Source: DASUPK01 sp963848955 (GTDB lineage: Bacteria > Actinomycetota > Thermoleophilia > Solirubrobacterales > 70-9). Taken from it: a DNA stretch of 64,000 nucleotides. The translations under genes and the position numbers were made by a program. The notes below the pieces were generated by a model. The model saw nothing but the letters and a program-made list of their open reading frames with translations. It was not told the DNA's origin and searched no databases. The DNA lies in the NCBI GenBank assembly GCA_963848955.1, contig CAWKFQ010000023.1:62001-126000 (forward strand), read 5' to 3'. Below, in pieces: positions 44,757 to 51,942 of the stretch (position 1 is its first letter; each line of letters begins with the position of its first letter).

Positions 44757-45329
44757 GTGCTTCAGGGGGCTCGCGCCGCGACGATCGCCGAGTCGAACGG
44801 TCGGGCGAATATGTTCCTCGCGGCGGTCTCCGGCGGCCTGGTCGCCCTCGGTCTTGTGGCCACCGCAAGCAGCTTGGGGGCCGCCTTCTACGGATTCGGC
44901 CTGATTCTGCTTCCAACGCTGACATTCGTCGGGCTTGTGACCTTTGGGCGAGTACTCCAGTCCGGAATCGAGGACACCGAGTACGCCCGTCGAATCGCCC
45001 GGCTACGGGGCTACTACCTCGAGCACGCGCCGGAGATCGCCCCGTACCTGCTCCGGGTCTCGCAGGCCGAGCAGCTAATCGTGCAGCCGGCGCCGGGGAA
45101 TCGATGGCAGGGGTACAAGACTGTGGCGGGGATGGTCGCGGTGATCACGGCGGTGCTGGCGGGCTCGACCGCTGCCCTGGCGGCGATCCTGGTATTCGAT
45201 CACTCACTGGCTGCGGCGGTGATCGCCGGGGCGTTGGTTGCACTCCCGACGCTGGTGGCGATGATCCAGAACCAGAATTCGGCCTGGGAACGCTCCGTCT
45301 CTGAGCCGCTCGGATCCGGCGAGGACTGA
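44757..45329 (+). CDS. Membrane protein with two helix pairs; true start probably upstream near 44670
   Basis: At least 190 residues. Two hydrophobic hairpins (about 20-65 and 120-165) flank a soluble stretch, YARRIARLRGYYLEHAPEIAPYLLRV. GTG 44757 is the first allowed start, but the open frame continues upstream through natural-looking residues (DPRSADEPDPRSAAVTFITT) to an excellent ribosome site GGAAGGAGGGG at 44660-44670. The codon there is GTA, so the start may be mis-sequenced. Only plus-strand gene of the island. No family recognised. Confidence 0.7.
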   Translation: MLQGARAATIAESNGRANMFLAAVSGGLVALGLVATASSLGAAFYGFGLILLPTLTFVGLVTFGRVLQSGIEDTEYARRIARLRGYYLEHAPEIAPYLLRVSQAEQLIVQPAPGNRWQGYKTVAGMVAVITAVLAGSTAALAAILVFDHSLAAAVIAGALVALPTLVAMIQNQNSAWERSVSEPLGSGED

Positions 45330-45354
45330 CTCGGGCAAGCGACGAGTGAAAACC

Positions 45355-45376
45355 GCCGCTTTCCATGCAAAGCAGC
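45355..45376. repeat. Isolated hairpin A
   Basis: GCCGCTTT, loop CCATGC, AAAGCAGC: hairpin A alone with no head box or gene start next to it. It sits a few bases before the left copy of the 60-base direct repeat. Confidence 0.8.
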
Positions 45377-45381
45377 AGTTC

Positions 45382-45441
45382 CCGGAAGCCGCCTAGCGTC
45401 GATTCTGAGCCAGATTTCCTCGGCTACAAGTGGTGTTTTGG
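45382..45441 (+). repeat. Direct repeat, left copy (about 60 bases)
   Basis: Shares with 46392-46453 the core GATTCTGAGCC(A/G)GATTTC, preceded by AAGCCGC(C/T)TAGCGT and followed by TCGGCT. The two copies flank the secreted-protein gene 45482-46344. Confidence 0.75.
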
Positions 45442-45481
45442 AAGCCGCTACACACCAGAGAAGTTTGCCCCTCGAAATCTC

Positions 45482-46344
45482 TCAGAGCTTCTTCTTGAGC
45501 TTCACCTTGACCGACTGGGTGCTCGGGTCACCACCGGTCGGCGTGTAGCTGAGAGCGACATTGAGCTTCACCTTGCCGGTCTCGTTGAGCTTTCGCTTCT
45601 TCTTGCCCTTCGCCTTGATCAGCAGTTGTGCCGGACCGGCACCGACCGCCTTACTTGTGACGGCACCGGCGGCCTTGACGCCGTTGCCCGACGCCGTCAG
45701 ATCACCGGGGTTGGGGACGTCGCCGTGAGGGTCGCGGTGCCCTTCTTCTTGTTGCGGGTGATCTGGCCGAGCGTAAACGTGTTAGTCGGCGCGACCACGG
45801 CCGAGACGTTCGGCCGTCTGTCCGGGACTGTGGTGAAGGCGACCTGCTGACCGTCCGCCGCGTCGCTGGGGTTGGCGTACAGCATCGTGTCGCCAGCGGC
45901 CACGAACATGCACTGAACGAACCCGCTGCCCGTACCGGAGTTCAAGCCGAGCACGTCGCCGGCCTCCACCGGAACGCTGATCCCGGAGAAGGTGACCAGG
46001 CCCGGACCGCTCAGCGTCCGGGGGCCGTCATGGCCGACGACGCGGTAGGTCGTCCCGCCAATGAGGCGGAAGACCTTCATTGTCACCGGCTGGTTTGCGG
46101 CGCTGAACGCATTGTGGCTCCACGCGGTGATGGCTCCCTGCTGGACGGTGGCAGGAACGACGTAGGAGTTGCCCGACGTCACGGTCGGCTGAGCCATTGC
46201 CTGGGGGACCACGCCGGCGCAGCTCGACATCGGCGGAGGAATCTCCGGATCGGTCTGCCCGATCGTCACCGACGCGCCTGCCGAGGAAAGGGGCGCCGCC
46301 ACCGAAAGCGTCGCGAGCACGACGGTGAGTACGAAACGTTTCAA
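45482..46344 (-). CDS. Secreted protein with lysine-rich C-terminus (paralogue B), frameshifted
   Basis: About 286 residues after one shift near 45715. Signal peptide to about residue 24 (LSSAGA). The beta-rich domain matches paralogue A: TVTSGNSYVVPA, GAITAWSHNAFSAANQPV, FSGISVPVEAGDVLGLNSG and a Cys in FVQCMF. A second part after the shift reads PGDLTASGNGVKAAGAVTSK, LLIKAKGKKKRKLNETGKV, ending VKVKLKKKL. Flanked by direct repeats, so it may have arrived or duplicated as a unit. Confidence 0.75.
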
Positions 46345-46391
46345 GTACCGCCGTCTCCCATGGGGGACAGCCTAACCCGCGCCATATGGAC

Positions 46392-46453
46392 CCGGCAAGC
46401 CGCTTAGCGTTGATTCTGAGCCGGATTTCGTCGGCTTTAGCCAGCGTTTTCAA
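46392..46453 (+). repeat. Direct repeat, right copy (about 60 bases)
   Basis: Right copy of the repeat described at 45382. Identity is roughly 80 percent by eye with one gap. It lies about 50 bases upstream of the start of paralogue B. Confidence 0.75.
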
Positions 46454-46578
46454 ACAGGGAGTGCCCAAGTAAGGGGTTGAGCGAGGGGGCCACAGGCAGA
46501 CCGCAGCCCGCCCTTGGCGGTTTGTCTTTGGGATGGAGTTCACTCGCCATCCCGACCGCCCCTCTCCCTGAATCCCTA

Positions 46579-46610
46579 CTTACTCCGACAGGCCGGCGGC
46601 TTCGAGGGCC
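46579..46610. repeat. Orphan tail of a SnoaL cassette
   Basis: TACTCCGACAGGCCGGCGGC followed by TTCGAGGGCC matches the sequence that encodes ALEAAGLSE and its stop on the minus strand, but no SnoaL reading frame uses it. It lies just beyond the stop of SnoaL protein 7, which has a different C-terminus. Confidence 0.8.
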
Positions 46611-46624
46611 TCGGCGGCGATGGG

Positions 46625-47077
46625 TTACTGAGCCTGCCCGCCGGCTGCTCTCTCCTCGGGCCAGCGGTCGAGCCCAAGGGAGTCGAGTGCCTTCTCCCGT
46701 TCGAAGTGCGCCTCGTAGCGGACGAGGAGCTCATCCTCAGTCTCCTCGGCTATGTAGACCCAGGCCATGGGGACATCGAACTCCGCACCGCTCCCCTTGC
46801 CGCGACCGTGGAAACGCCCCGCGCCGAGGTAGCGGCCGCCTCCCAGGTCATAGAGCTCGTCCAGTTCCCCGTGAAGGCCCTCCACTGCCTCATCGAGATC
46901 TCGGTTCCACTGCCGGACGCCTTCGTGGCCGTGGTAAAGGCCTGCCTCGCCCTCCATGGATGCGATCGCGGTTTGGTAGACCACATCGGGGTGGTTCCAC
47001 CTCAGCATGGCGTCCACGTCTCGCCTGTTGAAGGCCTCAACGGCGAGGCGGATCCGTTCCATGCCCTCCGCCGACAT
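46625..47077 (-). CDS. SnoaL-like (NTF2-fold) protein 7, without the common tail
   Basis: A 150-residue protein: MSAEGMERIRLAVEAFNRRD, MLRWNHPDVVYQTAIASMEG and YHGHEGVRQWNRDLDEAVEG. Instead of ALEAAGLSE it ends LDSLGLDRWPEERAAGGQAQ, and the orphan tail lies 15 bases further on. A frameshift or recombination at the 3' end is likely. Head box and a degenerate hairpin A lie at its start. Confidence 0.85.
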   Translation of the reverse strand: MSAEGMERIRLAVEAFNRRDVDAMLRWNHPDVVYQTAIASMEGEAGLYHGHEGVRQWNRDLDEAVEGLHGELDELYDLGGGRYLGAGRFHGRGKGSGAEFDVPMAWVYIAEETEDELLVRYEAHFEREKALDSLGLDRWPEERAAGGQAQ

Positions 47078-47125
47078 CGCCTACGCAGTATCTCGTGAAG
47101 ACCGCGGCTGTCATGCAAAGCGGCA
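47075..47125. repeat. Cassette repeat: head box and degenerate hairpin A
   Basis: CATCGCCTACGCAGTATCTCG then GGCTGTCATGCAAAGC, a worn hairpin A. No hairpin B and no tail. Confidence 0.7.
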
Positions 47126-47159
47126 GCGCGGACTGAAACGGCCTCGGCTTCCTACCGGC

Positions 47160-47576
47160 TCACTGGTTCGGCAGCGAGGAGCCGGCGAAGAAGAAGAACC
47201 AGACCTCGAAGGCAAGCACGCACGCGACGACTGAGACGACCACCACCCGCTCGACGGGGCTGATCCCGAACTTGTGCCGCACGTCCTCCTCGCGCTCGTC
47301 GCGCATGCTGCGCAGCCAGGGCGAGGTGTGGCGAGCCGCGGGGTGACGCCCGGTGAGGTCGTCGTACTTGGCAGTGATCCAGGTGAGCGCCCAGGCGAGC
47401 AGGAAGACGAGCGCGGCGAGCACGACGATGACCGAGAAGACCGCCGTCATGCTCAGGTTGTTGAGGTCGCCCTGGACCTTGGAGCCGACCCAGACCGCGA
47501 ACAGCGGCGCGCCCGTCCAGAGATTGATCGAGCAGATGGCGGAGGCGGTGACTAGGCCGATCTTCTTCAGCGCCAT
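47160..47576 (-). CDS. Membrane protein using the SnoaL head box
   Basis: A 138-residue protein, MALKKIGLVTASAICSINLW at the start. Membrane helices lie at about 7-26, 43-66 and 112-133; the loop between the last two is charged (RHPAARHTSPWLRSMRDERE). It is not SnoaL-like. Yet its ATG (47576) sits in the same head box (CATCGCCCACGCAGTATCTC) used by the SnoaL genes, so it shares their promoter and start region. Function unknown. Confidence 0.78.
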   Translation of the reverse strand: MALKKIGLVTASAICSINLWTGAPLFAVWVGSKVQGDLNNLSMTAVFSVIVVLAALVFLLAWALTWITAKYDDLTGRHPAARHTSPWLRSMRDEREEDVRHKFGISPVERVVVVSVVACVLAFEVWFFFFAGSSLPNQ

Positions 47577-47630
47577 CGCCCACGCAGTATCTCTCGGACG
47601 GATGCTGCTTTTCGTCCAAAGCGGCGCTTT
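47574..47630. repeat. Cassette repeat: head box and hairpin B
   Basis: Head box 47574-47593, then TGCTGCTTT, loop TCGTCC, AAAGCGGC at about 47603-47625, a hairpin B directly after the head with hairpin A deleted. Confidence 0.82.
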
Positions 47631-47884
47631 CAACAACAGAAGAAAATTAGAGGGAGTGCGTAGTCCCGAAGGTGCATTACCGCGACGGTGCTTGTGCCCG
47701 ACCGAGTTCCCACCAATGCGAAAGGCCGCGCCCGCAGGAGCGGCCCTTCTGAGCGGACGACTCCAAATCGTCGCCGTTCGCCTAGCCGAAGGATGCCAGA
47801 TGCTGGGTCAGCGAATCTCCCTGTACACAGATGACCTATGCGTGGGTTTTTTGCGCATCGGTGGCCGTGGCGCCTATCCCGTAG
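47631..47884. other. Intergenic, no clear gene
   Basis: About 250 bases without a supported gene. AAAGGCCGC (about 47721) and GCGGCCCTT (about 47740) form a hairpin that could end transcription, but no T run follows. Confidence 0.4.
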
Positions 47885-47945
47885 CCGCTCCTCGTCCAAA
47901 GCGGTAGTTCGGGACTACTCGGACAGCCCGGCGGCTTCAAGCGCG
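47885..47945. repeat. Cassette repeat: hairpin B and tail
   Basis: GCCGCTCC, loop TCGTCC-like, AAAGCGG at about 47885-47906, then the stop and tail codons of SnoaL protein 8 (CTACTCGGACAGCCCGGCGG). Confidence 0.75.
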
Positions 47946-48343
47946 TCGGTTTGGCTCATGTAGTTCGTCACGCGTACTAGGCGTCCACCTTCAACCTCCC
48001 AGACCTGGCCGATATACAGCTCAACAGGTGCGCCGCTCCCTTTCCCTAGTGCCGTCTGGCGCGTCAGCGCGACAACTCGGTCGTCGTCGGCATCGATCAG
48101 TTGCTCGACCCGGATCGACCAGTCCTCGAATCCCTCGGTCCAGATGCGAACGAACTCGACGAAGCCCTCACGGCCACGCCAGACCGGCCTGCCTTCGAAA
48201 GGCGGATAACGGGGGTCGAGGGCCCACTCGAAATCGTCCGAGACGCCTCCCGAATCGAACCAGGAGCCGGGATCGCTTCGCGCCATCGCTGCCTGAAACT
48301 CCGCATACGAACGCCGCAAGACCTCGACGTTCTCCTTCGACAT
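47915..48343 (-). CDS. SnoaL-like (NTF2-fold) protein 8
   Basis: Intact, 142 residues: MSKENVEVLRRSYAEFQAAM, DFEWALDPRYPPFEGRPVWR, WTEGFEDWSIRVEQLIDADD and ending TDALEAAGLSE. It starts three bases after the stop of the methyltransferase gene, with the same CATCGCC junction seen between SnoaL proteins 4 and 3, so the two genes form an operon. Confidence 0.9.
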   Translation of the reverse strand: MSKENVEVLRRSYAEFQAAMARSDPGSWFDSGGVSDDFEWALDPRYPPFEGRPVWRGREGFVEFVRIWTEGFEDWSIRVEQLIDADDDRVVALTRQTALGKGSGAPVELYIGQVWEVEGGRLVRVTNYMSQTDALEAAGLSE

Positions 48344-48346
48344 CGC

Positions 48347-49000
48347 CTAGTCCCGCACCCCGGCGGCTTCGCCCCCCAAGGTCACCGATCGACGAAGTCG
48401 GTAGAAGTGCTCATCGAACTTCAGCAGCCTCGCGACGGCGTCGGGTTCAGTGTCCGCGACCTCGATGTCTGTGATCTCCCAGTCGGGAAACGCCGCCTCC
48501 ACGTCACTCCGGCTAGCCCCGCGCGGCAGCGGCCCTCGGCGGCGCGGCGCAAAGCAATCGAGCAGCACGGTGGCATCGTCGGCGGCGACTGCAGCTACCT
48601 CCCGACCCATCGCCGTGCGCTGGCCATTGGTGAGACCGTGGAAGGTTCCCGTGTCGAGCACCAGCCGGAAGTCGGAGCCGACCTCCGCCTCCCGAAGAGC
48701 CGTCACGTCGGCGTGCATGACCCGCACGTCGACATCGGCCTCCCGAACCCGCTCGCGGGCACGCTCCAGGGCCTTGTCGACGATGTCGATGCTGGTGACC
48801 TGCCAGCCGCGCTTTGCGAGTGGGACCGCCCAGACGGCACTGCCGCCTCCGAGGTCGAGCGCCGGTCCGTAAGGCGGCTCGCGCCCGCTCTCCTCGCGGG
48901 CAAACAGTTCCGAGAGCTTCTCGGCGAACGGGGGATGCTCTGCGAGGGCCTCCCAGGGGTGGAAGCCGAGGCGGTAGTAGAGCTTGTAAGGAACGCCCAT
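48347..49000 (-). CDS. SAM-dependent methyltransferase with a cassette-like C-terminus
   Basis: A 217-residue class I methyltransferase. SAM motif ALDLGGGSAVWAVPLAKRGW (about 47-66), acidic residue in VTSIDIVD, motif MHADVTAL and DTGTFHGLTN. It opens MGVPYKLYYRLGFHPWEALA. Its last residues GGEAAGVRD resemble a worn SnoaL tail (EAAGLSE). Upstream, at 49031-49063, lies a worn SnoaL head in which the start CAT has become CGT. It thus occupies the body position of a SnoaL cassette. Substrate unknown. Confidence 0.85.
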   Translation of the reverse strand: MGVPYKLYYRLGFHPWEALAEHPPFAEKLSELFAREESGREPPYGPALDLGGGSAVWAVPLAKRGWQVTSIDIVDKALERARERVREADVDVRVMHADVTALREAEVGSDFRLVLDTGTFHGLTNGQRTAMGREVAAVAADDATVLLDCFAPRRRGPLPRGASRSDVEAAFPDWEITDIEVADTEPDAVARLLKFDEHFYRLRRSVTLGGEAAGVRD

Positions 49001-49030
49001 GATGGATCCCTTGAGGTTCGCTCACGCAGG

Positions 49031-49105
49031 CCTCTCCTGCGACGTCGCCCACGGAGTATCTCGCGGCTATTGGCAGACCGCTGCTTTCCATGCAAAGCGG
49101 CGTCT
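49031..49105. repeat. Cassette repeat: degenerate head box and hairpin A
   Basis: CTCTCCTGCGACGTCGCCCA then CGGAGTATCTCG matches the MSQE start region plus head box, with the start codon lost. Hairpin A (CGCTGCTTT, loop CCATGC, AAAGCGGCG) is at about 49080-49102. Confidence 0.78.
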
Positions 49106-49171
49106 TGGCGCGCCTTACCTTGGGGTGAGAATGGCGCCAACCCGTCGCTTTGGGCCGTCTGATCAGGCAGT

Positions 49172-50587
49172 GTGAGACGAAGGGAGCGGGCGCCCGGTCG
49201 CGAACATGGTTATGTGAACTCAGGCACGAAACCGCGCCCGCCCCTGCCTGCGGGGCCGTTTCTGGTCGTCGGGCTGGCGCGGTCCGGAGCCGCGATCGCG
49301 ACGGTTCTCGCCGAGCGCGGCGAGACGGTCATCGGCGTGGATTCGGGCAGCCCGGAGGAGGCGGCAGGGTTGGAGCAGGCGGGCGTCGAAGTCAGCTTGG
49401 GCGTGGATGGAACACGGCTACTCGATCGTGCCCGAACGCTGGTCAAGAGCCCCGGCGTGCCGCAGGACGCGCCCGTGGTCGAGGCGGCCAGGAAGCGCGG
49501 CATCGAGGTCACCGGCGAGCTCGAGCTCGCCTGGCGGTTGATCCCGAACGCCTTCTGCGCCGTCACCGGGACGAACGGCAAGACCACGACGAGCGAGCTG
49601 ATCGCCCATCTCCACCGGACGGCGGGCCGGCCGGTCGTCGTCGCGGGCAACGTCGGAACGCCGCTGGCCTCGCTGGTCGGCGCCGTCGACTCCGACGCCA
49701 CGGTGGTCTGCGAGGCCTCGAGCTTCCAGCTCGAGGACACCTCCTTCTTCGGCCCGGAGTGCGCTGTCTTCATCAACCTCGCCCCGGATCACCTGGACCG
49801 CCACGGCACGCTCGAGAACTATCTCGCCGCGAAGCTGCGGATCTTCGCCAACCAGGGCAACGACGACGTCGCCGTCTACAACGGCGACACGGAGGAACTG
49901 CGGGGACGCGACCTGGGTGGCTGCGCCCGCCTCGTCCGCTTCTGCCCGGTGGAGGGAGAGGCGGCCGACCCGGACTGCGAGATCAGCCTCCGCGACGGAG
50001 TGATCTTCGCGGCCGACGAGCCGCTGATCCGGGCCGACGAGCTCCAGCTGCTCGGCTCCCACAACGTCGAGAACGCGATGGCCGCGGCCGCGGCGGCGCT
50101 CGCCTCCGGCCTGCCGCGCGACGCGGTGGCTGAGGGCCTGCGGAGCTTCCCCGGCGTCCGTCACCGCCTCGAGCGGATCCGCGAGCGGGGCGGCGTGCTC
50201 TGGGTGAACGACTCGAAGGCGACGAACGTGGCCTCCGCGCTGGCGGGGATCCGGGCGTTCGACGGCGGCGTCCGGCTGATCGCGGGTGGGCGGCCGAAGC
50301 AGGAGAGCTTCGAGCCTCTCGCCCCGGTGGTCGCCGAGCGCTGCGTCGCGTGCTACCTGATCGGCGAGGCCGCGGAGCGCATGGCCGCCGGGCTCGCGCC
50401 GGCGGCCGAGGCCGGCGTCGAGATCGCGGATGTCGGCACGCTGGAGCGGGCCGTCGAGGTCGCGGCGGCCGAGGCCACGCCGGGCGAGGTCGTCCTGCTC
50501 TCCCCGGCGTGCGCGAGCTTCGATGCGTTCAAGGACTTCGAGGAGCGGGGGGACCGCTTCCGTGAGCTGGTCGAGGCCCTGCCGTGA
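49172..50587 (+). CDS. murD: UDP-MurNAc-L-alanine:D-glutamate ligase
   Basis: Intact, up to 471 residues. GTG 49172 is used; GTG 49214 (VNSGTKPRPP) is an alternative because the conserved part begins at FLVVGLARSGAA. ATP site VTGTNGKTTTSELIA (about 130-144), ASSFQLEDTSFF, NLAPDHLDRHG, GVRHRLERI and VNDSKATNVASAL. Adds D-Glu to UDP-MurNAc-L-Ala. Restarts the dcw cluster after the island; its stop overlaps ftsW (GTGA). Confidence 0.95.
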   Translation: MRRRERAPGREHGYVNSGTKPRPPLPAGPFLVVGLARSGAAIATVLAERGETVIGVDSGSPEEAAGLEQAGVEVSLGVDGTRLLDRARTLVKSPGVPQDAPVVEAARKRGIEVTGELELAWRLIPNAFCAVTGTNGKTTTSELIAHLHRTAGRPVVVAGNVGTPLASLVGAVDSDATVVCEASSFQLEDTSFFGPECAVFINLAPDHLDRHGTLENYLAAKLRIFANQGNDDVAVYNGDTEELRGRDLGGCARLVRFCPVEGEAADPDCEISLRDGVIFAADEPLIRADELQLLGSHNVENAMAAAAAALASGLPRDAVAEGLRSFPGVRHRLERIRERGGVLWVNDSKATNVASALAGIRAFDGGVRLIAGGRPKQESFEPLAPVVAERCVACYLIGEAAERMAAGLAPAAEAGVEIADVGTLERAVEVAAAEATPGEVVLLSPACASFDAFKDFEERGDRFRELVEALP

Positions 50588-51942
50588 GCAAGTCGATGCG
50601 AGGGCGCGCGAAAGCGCGACCCGTGAGAGGTGGGAAGCCGGCCGCGCCGCCATTGGAGTACTCGCTGCTGTTGACGGCGACGCTCTGCCTGCTCGCCTTC
50701 GGCGCGGTGATGGTGTTCAGCGCCAGCTCCGCCCGCTCGCTGCTCAACCACGGCGGCAGCGGCTTCTACTACCTGGAGCGCACCCTGCTGTTCGGGGCGA
50801 TCGGACTGGTGGCGATGCGGGTCGCCGCAGTTCGCGGGGTCGCGGCCGTCAAGGTCCTCACTCCGCTGATCCTGGGCGTATCCCTGTTCTTCCTGTTCGC
50901 GGTGCTGCTGCCCGGGGTCGGTCATCAGGTGAACGGCTCACAGCGCTGGATCGGCGCGGGGATCCTGCAGTTCCAGCCCTCCGAGCTCGCGAAGCTCGCG
51001 CTGGTGCTCTACGGCGCGTTCCTGCTCTCGAAGGAGCCGAAGCGCGCCCGGACGCTGGGCGGCCTCGGGCCATACCTGCTGATCGTTGGTCTCGCCCTGC
51101 TGCTGATCGCGAAGGAGCCGGATCTCGGCACCACGATCATCGCCTCGACCGCGGTCTGCTGCGTTCTCTTCCTCGGAGGTGTGAGGCCCCGGACCCTGGC
51201 GCCCGTCGGGATTGCCATCGCGGTGATCGGCGTCGGGATGGTCGCCATGAATCCCTACCAGGAGGCCCGTCTGACGGGCTTCCTCCATCCCAACAGCGAC
51301 ACGAGCGGGGCCGGCTTCCAGGCGAAGCAGGCCACGATCGCGATCGGCTCCGGGGGGATGTTCGGGGTCGGCCTCGGAGAGAGCGTCCAGAAGGCCTCCT
51401 ATCTGCCCGAGGCTCACACCGACATGATCGCGGCGGTGATCGGCGAGGAGCTGGGGTTGGCCGGGATGTTCGTGCTGATCGGCCTGTTCGGGATGTTCGG
51501 CTACGCCGGGCTCCGGGCGGCCCACCGCGCCCGCGACCGCTTCAGCAAGCTGCTCGCGGCGGGACTCACCTCGCTGATCTTGGCCCAGGCCGCCCTCAAC
51601 CTGTTCGCCGTGCTCGGACTGGCGCCACTCACCGGGGTACCCCTGCCATTCGTCTCGTATGGAGGGACGAGTCTGGTGATGACGCTGGCGGCGGCCGGGC
51701 TGATCCTCAACGTCGCACGCCGACCCGCCCGCGCCAAGGCCGCGGGACGCAGCGCCTCCGGCCGCTCGCGCAGCGGCGGGAGCCGCACGGCCGGGGGCCC
51801 TGCGAGACTGCGCGTGGTCGAGGGCCGAACTGACACCAGGAGGAAGCGCGCAGCGAGCAATGGCACGAGTCGTGATAGCGGCCGGCGGCACGGCGGGGCA
51901 CGTCGTACCGGCGATCGCCGTCGCCGACGCGCTTCGCGCTGA
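50584..51942 (+). CDS. ftsW: FtsW septal peptidoglycan glycosyltransferase
   Basis: SEDS-family protein, 452 residues, ten membrane helices. Signature segments: VMVFSASSARSL, NGSQRWIGAGILQFQPSEL, LIAKEPDLGTTII, and FVSYGGTSLVMTL near the C-terminus. The Arg/Gly/Ser-rich tail runs 83 bases into murG, far more than the usual few-base overlap. One indel in the tail would instead give a stop about 20 bases inside murG. Confidence 0.93.
   Translation: MSKSMRGRAKARPVRGGKPAAPPLEYSLLLTATLCLLAFGAVMVFSASSARSLLNHGGSGFYYLERTLLFGAIGLVAMRVAAVRGVAAVKVLTPLILGVSLFFLFAVLLPGVGHQVNGSQRWIGAGILQFQPSELAKLALVLYGAFLLSKEPKRARTLGGLGPYLLIVGLALLLIAKEPDLGTTIIASTAVCCVLFLGGVRPRTLAPVGIAIAVIGVGMVAMNPYQEARLTGFLHPNSDTSGAGFQAKQATIAIGSGGMFGVGLGESVQKASYLPEAHTDMIAAVIGEELGLAGMFVLIGLFGMFGYAGLRAAHRARDRFSKLLAAGLTSLILAQAALNLFAVLGLAPLTGVPLPFVSYGGTSLVMTLAAAGLILNVARRPARAKAAGRSASGRSRSGGSRTAGGPARLRVVEGRTDTRRKRAASNGTSRDSGRRHGGARRTGDRRRRRASR

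Noticed and set aside
40238..49000. Integron-type cassette array
   Set aside because: Small genes separated by palindromic repeats suggest it, but there is no integron integrase, the hairpins lack attC-type core sites, and the conserved ends lie inside the coding sequence.
40631..49105. CRISPR array
   Set aside because: The repeats are unevenly spaced by whole genes, and no cas gene is present.
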